NCBI RefSeq assembly: GCF_042686195.1
Contig: NZ_JBHUOQ010000001.1
Span: 1,116,001-1,180,000, forward strand
Direction: 5' to 3'
DNA length: 64,000 nucleotides
DNA from: Corticicoccus populi
GTDB lineage: Bacteria > Bacillota > Bacilli > Staphylococcales > Salinicoccaceae
The notes beneath the pieces are model-generated. The model was not told the DNA's origin, did no database searches, and was given only the letters and a program-made list of their open reading frames with translations. Positions 60,215 to 64,000 of this stretch are shown here, piece by piece. The stretch's first letter is position 1; each line of letters starts with the position of its first letter. The position numbers were made by a program, and so were the translations under genes.

Positions 60215-61363
60215 ATGAAAATTACTTTTGAGCAAATTAAAATTAAACCTGGTTACATAAAAGCTGAATATAGTGATGGAGACACCAACCATTATATTGA
60301 ATTTGAGCTAAGTGACCCAATAATTATTAGAGATGATCTAATAGCGCTGTCTTTAGCAGCTTTGTGTGGAAAAAAATATGAGTCAATTAATTTTGATTTA
60401 AATATCTCAGAAAAAACTAAAAAAGATATTGAAAAATTTACAGCCTCCACGATAACTACTAAGTTAAATAATTCTCCAACATTAATTTCAAAAAAATTTG
60501 GGAATCACACCGTTAACTTTAGCGGAGGTTTTGACAGCTTAGCAGCTATACCTTTCTTACCTCAAAATCACTCTCTCGTATCTATGGATTTTGGTGGCCA
60601 TTTTAAACGTGAGATGAATATGATTAATAAGTTCGACACTCACATTGTGAAGACAAACATATTAGAAACTGATTTCAGAAAAAACTCATGGCTATTCATG
60701 GTTATTGGTTCCATACTATACAGTGATTACTTAAACACTGAATTTAATGTTTTTGGCTCAATAATTAATGCAGCATTTATGCAAAATTCAAATTATGTAA
60801 AAACATACAATACTCCAACACTTGTTCAAAGTGCTGGAATGAAAAATATACCTTACACTCAACCATTATCTGAGATTGGATCTTTAAGAGTATCTACATA
60901 TAACTTTCCACATCTTATTAATGAGTCTTTGAAATCTCTAGCTAATCCTAAAGAAGAAAAAAGATTTAGAAAGCAACTATTATTAGAGATTGAAATTGAC
61001 AGATTTAATCATGATATAGAACTTACAGATACAGTATCTGAACCCACTAATCAGTATTTCAAATGGGGAGATAATTTCTTAGTCGATCAATTATCTTTTT
61101 ACATCATGAAATACAAAAATTATGACATTGCTTCATTAACAATTTCAGATATTCCCAAAGAAGCATACGATTTAGCTCAAAATTTAAATTTATCATTTTA
61201 TGATAGATACTATACGGACGTTTTGAAGTTCGTTCCTAAACAATTTAGATCAAAATATGTTTCCAATCTCGAACAAGCTAATATTTTGCCATTTGAAGAA
61301 AACGATTGGAAGGAATATAGAGAAGTCAACAAATTCTTATCAAACTACCATACTGTAAAATAG
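60215..61363 (+). CDS. PP-loop (ATP pyrophosphatase)-like protein, unknown substrate
   Basis: A 382-residue predicted cytosolic protein. A single strong motif, NFSGGFDSLAAIPF (about residues 101-114), matches the SGGxDS PP-loop of ATP pyrophosphatases such as asparagine synthase, GMP synthetase and N-acetyl-sugar amidotransferases. It is preceded by a beta-rich N-terminal domain (about 1-90) and followed by SMDFGGHFKREM, consistent with the second strand of the fold. No close named family is recognised. Codons are markedly A/T-rich compared with the rest of the window. It begins an apparent operon with a heparinase-like gene nine bases away. AMP-activation of a sugar or acid in glycan modification is a guess. 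The ATG follows a GGAGG site. Confidence 0.6.
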   Translation: MKITFEQIKIKPGYIKAEYSDGDTNHYIEFELSDPIIIRDDLIALSLAALCGKKYESINFDLNISEKTKKDIEKFTASTITTKLNNSPTLISKKFGNHTVNFSGGFDSLAAIPFLPQNHSLVSMDFGGHFKREMNMINKFDTHIVKTNILETDFRKNSWLFMVIGSILYSDYLNTEFNVFGSIINAAFMQNSNYVKTYNTPTLVQSAGMKNIPYTQPLSEIGSLRVSTYNFPHLINESLKSLANPKEEKRFRKQLLLEIEIDRFNHDIELTDTVSEPTNQYFKWGDNFLVDQLSFYIMKYKNYDIASLTISDIPKEAYDLAQNLNLSFYDRYYTDVLKFVPKQFRSKYVSNLEQANILPFEENDWKEYREVNKFLSNYHTVK

Positions 61364-61371
61364 GGGTACCC

Positions 61372-63336
61372 ATGAAAAAAAATATATTTATTTTACTCAA
61401 TAAACATAGATTAAACCGATCAGAGATAATAAAAGCCAGTGAATACATCTTAAATGATTATATGATTTTGAAATATAACTATATTCCTAAATCATTCAAT
61501 TCAATAAGTGACAACTTAAAATTTTGTTCTCACCCCGATTGGAAAATAGATATGGGACCACATACTAATATGGCTATGTTACACTTACACGAGTGGGAGC
61601 CAATCAGTTATCTTCTACTAGCTCACTACTATACAAATGAGGAAAAATATTTAGATAAATCCATTGACTTACTCGAAAAATGGTACAAGGTGAGTGACCA
61701 AGAAAACCATAAGTATTTATGGTACCGTCATTGTGTAGCTGATAGATCAATTGTTTTAAGCTATCTAAATTTAATATCTTCACAAAAATTTAAAACCGAT
61801 ACTAGAGAATTGATAAAAACATTAACAAAAACACATAAAGAATTTTTAGCAAATGATAAAAATTTCATTGAATATAACCATGGTCTGATGATGGATCGTT
61901 CACTCTTACTTCTCTCTATTATTTCCAAAGATGAACAGAATATGAATAAAGCTATAGAGAGAATTAAGGATAATTTTCTAAAGACATTTACACCGAATAT
62001 GATTTGCGTTGAAAATTCAATAACATATTTCCTATTTAATTTAGAATTAATAATCTCAATTGAAAAAAATATAATGGAACCTATGGGTTTAAATATCTTA
62101 ACCAATTTTAATAAAAAAATCGAAAAATCACTAGACTTTCTAAATATTATAAAACAACCAAATAATAGTTTCCCACTATATGGTGACGGGGAACTCGTCA
62201 CTATTGAGAAAATCAAAAAATCTAACATATACGAATACTTTGATAATCATTTATTATTCTCAAACTATACTCATCATCAACTTAAAGGATACTACTTTGA
62301 AAATGAGGGTTACATTACAATCAAAAATAAGGATAGTTATTTTTTCTTAAGATGTGGAGATATTGTTAAAAATCATAAACATGCTGATGATTTATCATTC
62401 ACTCTATTCCATAAAGAAGAGATATTGATTGATTCAGGAATATATAATTACGATCGGGGAGATTTAAAAGACTATTTTAAATCTCCCAAGTCACATAACT
62501 CTATAATGTTAAATGATGAAAGTTATCCTTATCACAAGTCAACTTCACATGAAATAAGAATTGTATATTTCAATGAAGAAAATGAATACTTTCATATCAT
62601 TTTACAAAATAATGCTTATGAATATGCAAATATTCTAAGACATATATATATATTGAAAGATAGTTTCTCTATTATATTGTCTGATCATATAATAAGTGAT
62701 TTTAAAATCAAAAATAGTTTGATTTTTAATTTTTCAAAAAATATCAGTAATATATTCAACTTAAAAACTAATAATAATAAAATTGTAATTAATGACTCTA
62801 TACTTCTACAAACTTTAGATAGCAACTATATTAATATACACCCTAAAAGTAGTAAAAAAGCTAAACTTTCTACACATTTTCACCATTTAGAATATATATC
62901 TCAAATTGAATTTGTCAAATTTGATTCTAACGCCCAACTCACATCTATCCTCTCATTTGATCCTGATACTACCATACCTGATACATTAGAATTTTCAGAA
63001 GATGAAATTAGAATTGAGGATTCAAATAAATCATATACTTTAAAGTTTATTAACATTGAAAATGAATTGGTAATAGGAAACTATATAAATGTTGAATTCC
63101 AAGGGAATCAACATTTAGTTCGAACTTACTCTAATATTTTTGATGAGTGTGATTACGCATGGTATATATATATAGGAGATATACGTGAAAAAATAATTTG
63201 GTATCAAGAATCTCCAGAGTTTTTATATAAGTTCAATCAATCTGGGGAATATAAAATTAGATGCTTTGTACGCAATAAACGAAACAAAGATGAAAAGCGT
63301 GAGTTTACTTTCAAGAAATATATTCTACATCATTGA
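61372..63336 (+). CDS. Heparinase II/III family protein
   Basis: A 654-residue protein with an N-terminal alpha-helical toroid (about 20-300; helices rich in HEWEPISYLLLAHYYTN, YLWYRHCVADRS, YNHGLMMDRSLLL) and the heparinase II/III-like domain from about 325, marked by NHKHADDLSFTLFHKEEILIDSG, then FKSPKSHNSIMLNDESYPY. Family members cleave or modify acidic polysaccharides by lyase chemistry. The His/Asp of HKHADDLS and the Tyr and Arg residues of the toroid are candidates for the active site. No signal peptide is visible, so it would act in the cytosol. Such proteins also occur in capsule and exopolysaccharide loci. Preceded by the PP-loop gene and followed by a serine hydrolase-like gene. 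Confidence 0.82.
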   Translation: MKKNIFILLNKHRLNRSEIIKASEYILNDYMILKYNYIPKSFNSISDNLKFCSHPDWKIDMGPHTNMAMLHLHEWEPISYLLLAHYYTNEEKYLDKSIDLLEKWYKVSDQENHKYLWYRHCVADRSIVLSYLNLISSQKFKTDTRELIKTLTKTHKEFLANDKNFIEYNHGLMMDRSLLLLSIISKDEQNMNKAIERIKDNFLKTFTPNMICVENSITYFLFNLELIISIEKNIMEPMGLNILTNFNKKIEKSLDFLNIIKQPNNSFPLYGDGELVTIEKIKKSNIYEYFDNHLLFSNYTHHQLKGYYFENEGYITIKNKDSYFFLRCGDIVKNHKHADDLSFTLFHKEEILIDSGIYNYDRGDLKDYFKSPKSHNSIMLNDESYPYHKSTSHEIRIVYFNEENEYFHIILQNNAYEYANILRHIYILKDSFSIILSDHIISDFKIKNSLIFNFSKNISNIFNLKTNNNKIVINDSILLQTLDSNYINIHPKSSKKAKLSTHFHHLEYISQIEFVKFDSNAQLTSILSFDPDTTIPDTLEFSEDEIRIEDSNKSYTLKFINIENELVIGNYINVEFQGNQHLVRTYSNIFDECDYAWYIYIGDIREKIIWYQESPEFLYKFNQSGEYKIRCFVRNKRNKDEKREFTFKKYILHH

Positions 63337-63374
63337 GATTAAATAATTAAAGCATATATGTAAAGGTTGATAAT

Positions 63375-64000
63375 ATGATTGACAATGAAACAAAAATAAA
63401 ATTAGAAGATTTAAATTTAGATTTATTATTAACTCTAGATAATAGAACTCTAGTCATTCAAAAAAATAATGTTAGCTACCATTTTAAATTTCATAGTAAA
63501 GTCAATAGTAATAATTTAGTTGTTTTTTCAAATGGAGCATTAAATCGAAATAAAAAAGATGCTCCATTTTTTTCCAGGTTCACCTGGGCAAGAGAGTTTA
63601 ATGCCAATAGTTTGTATATTGACGATCCAACCATCCATGACTCTCATTTAACTGTTGGTTGGGGGGTTGGAGAGAAGGATAATTATTATTTAAAAGAAAT
63701 TAGTGAAATCATTGATAAAATCACTAAACTATTAAATATTAAGAATAATAACATAATCTTTTTTGGTTCATCTGCTGGTGGCTTTATGTCTATTATGCTA
63801 TCTATTTTCAAGAAAAGAAGTCTAGCTATTGCTAACAATCCTCAGATCTGGATTCGAAAAGATACTCAAAAAAATCGGGCTGAAAATTTATACAATTCTG
63901 CTTTCCCAAACATGAGTGAAAAAGAGATAGCTGAAAATTATGGAGATCGACTTTCCGTACTTAAAATGATGGAAGAGTATAACTATATACCTAATATCGT
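63375..64000 (+). CDS. Alpha/beta hydrolase-like protein (Asp2-like), 3' end missing
   Basis: An open frame from ATG 63375 (AAAGG eight bases upstream) to the window end, at least 208 residues. The central motif IIFFGSSAGGFMSIM (nucleophile-type Ser near 132 in GSSAGG) and flanking FFSRFTWAREF, YIDDPTI and NNPQIWI fit a serine hydrolase fold like the accessory secretion protein Asp2 and hydrolases in teichoic-acid or capsule loci. It follows the heparinase-like gene with a 38-base gap and shares its low GC. The C-terminal catalytic His would lie outside the window. Function inferred at family level only. Confidence 0.6.
   Translation, partial: MIDNETKIKLEDLNLDLLLTLDNRTLVIQKNNVSYHFKFHSKVNSNNLVVFSNGALNRNKKDAPFFSRFTWAREFNANSLYIDDPTIHDSHLTVGWGVGEKDNYYLKEISEIIDKITKLLNIKNNNIIFFGSSAGGFMSIMLSIFKKRSLAIANNPQIWIRKDTQKNRAENLYNSAFPNMSEKEIAENYGDRLSVLKMMEEYNYIPNI

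Overview
The window looks like a chromosome segment of a low-GC Gram-positive coccus, most likely a member of the Staphylococcaceae (Jeotgalicoccus/Salinicoccus/Macrococcus-like). The reasons are strong GGAGG-type ribosome binding sites, TTG and GTG starts, intrinsic terminators after most transcription units, cre-type catabolite boxes, a Bacillus-type YkoF under a TPP riboswitch, a LytS/LytTR pair and BglG/MtlR-type PTS regulators. The genus is an inference; no rRNA or other taxonomic marker is present.

Layout. 1-2.7 kb: the end of a DUF1177 gene, an M20 peptidase and an IclR regulator. 2.7-6.7 kb: a membrane-anchored GIY-YIG protein, an FAH-family hydrolase, orphan ykoF behind a TPP riboswitch, a metallophosphoesterase and an unknown protein. 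6.8-11.5 kb: a fructose-type PTS, a class II aldolase and a PRD regulator. 11.7-15.3 kb: an unknown protein, a BCCT transporter and a ChbG/YdjC deacetylase. 15.4-23.0 kb: a uronate/oligosaccharide regulon made of a GH31 glycosidase, UxaC, a DctPQM TRAP transporter and a LacI regulator. Its two divergent blocks share one palindromic operator. 23.2-31.4 kb: a universal stress protein and a nine-gene galactitol-type PTS/dehydrogenase operon, which includes an EIIB-like protein with Thr in place of the phosphorylated Cys. 31.8-35.9 kb: CstA-type transporter with its LytS/LytR-like two-component system.

36.1-49.6 kb holds a complete type I-C CRISPR-Cas locus (cas3-cas5-cas8c-cas7-cas4-cas1-cas2, minus strand) between two arrays. 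Array 1 has 64 repeats next to cas2. Array 2 has 11 intact repeats plus one degenerate repeat, upstream of cas3. The arrays share a leader, including a stem-loop whose arms differ but keep pairing. Their repeats differ by a compensatory stem substitution, so array 2 looks like a duplicated leader-repeat unit that then diverged.

49.9-57.5 kb: an AraC regulator and a second TRAP transporter with a HIT protein and a zinc-type dehydrogenase, divergent from D-lyxose isomerase and xylulokinase, with a cre box facing each unit. This reads as pentose or pentitol uptake feeding D-xylulose 5-phosphate. 57.6-59.5 kb: a glycosyltransferase and an unknown membrane protein. 59.5-60.2 kb is noncoding but rich in strong inverted repeats. 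60.2-64 kb is visibly AT-richer and holds a PP-loop protein, a heparinase II/III-family protein and a truncated GSSAGG serine hydrolase-like gene. I infer a surface-polysaccharide or glycan locus running past the window end.

The most rewarding items are the paired CRISPR leaders and repeats, the PP-loop/heparinase/hydrolase cluster, the structured noncoding region before it, the Cys-less EIIB in the galactitol-type operon, and the CstA promoter region with direct repeats and a cre box.
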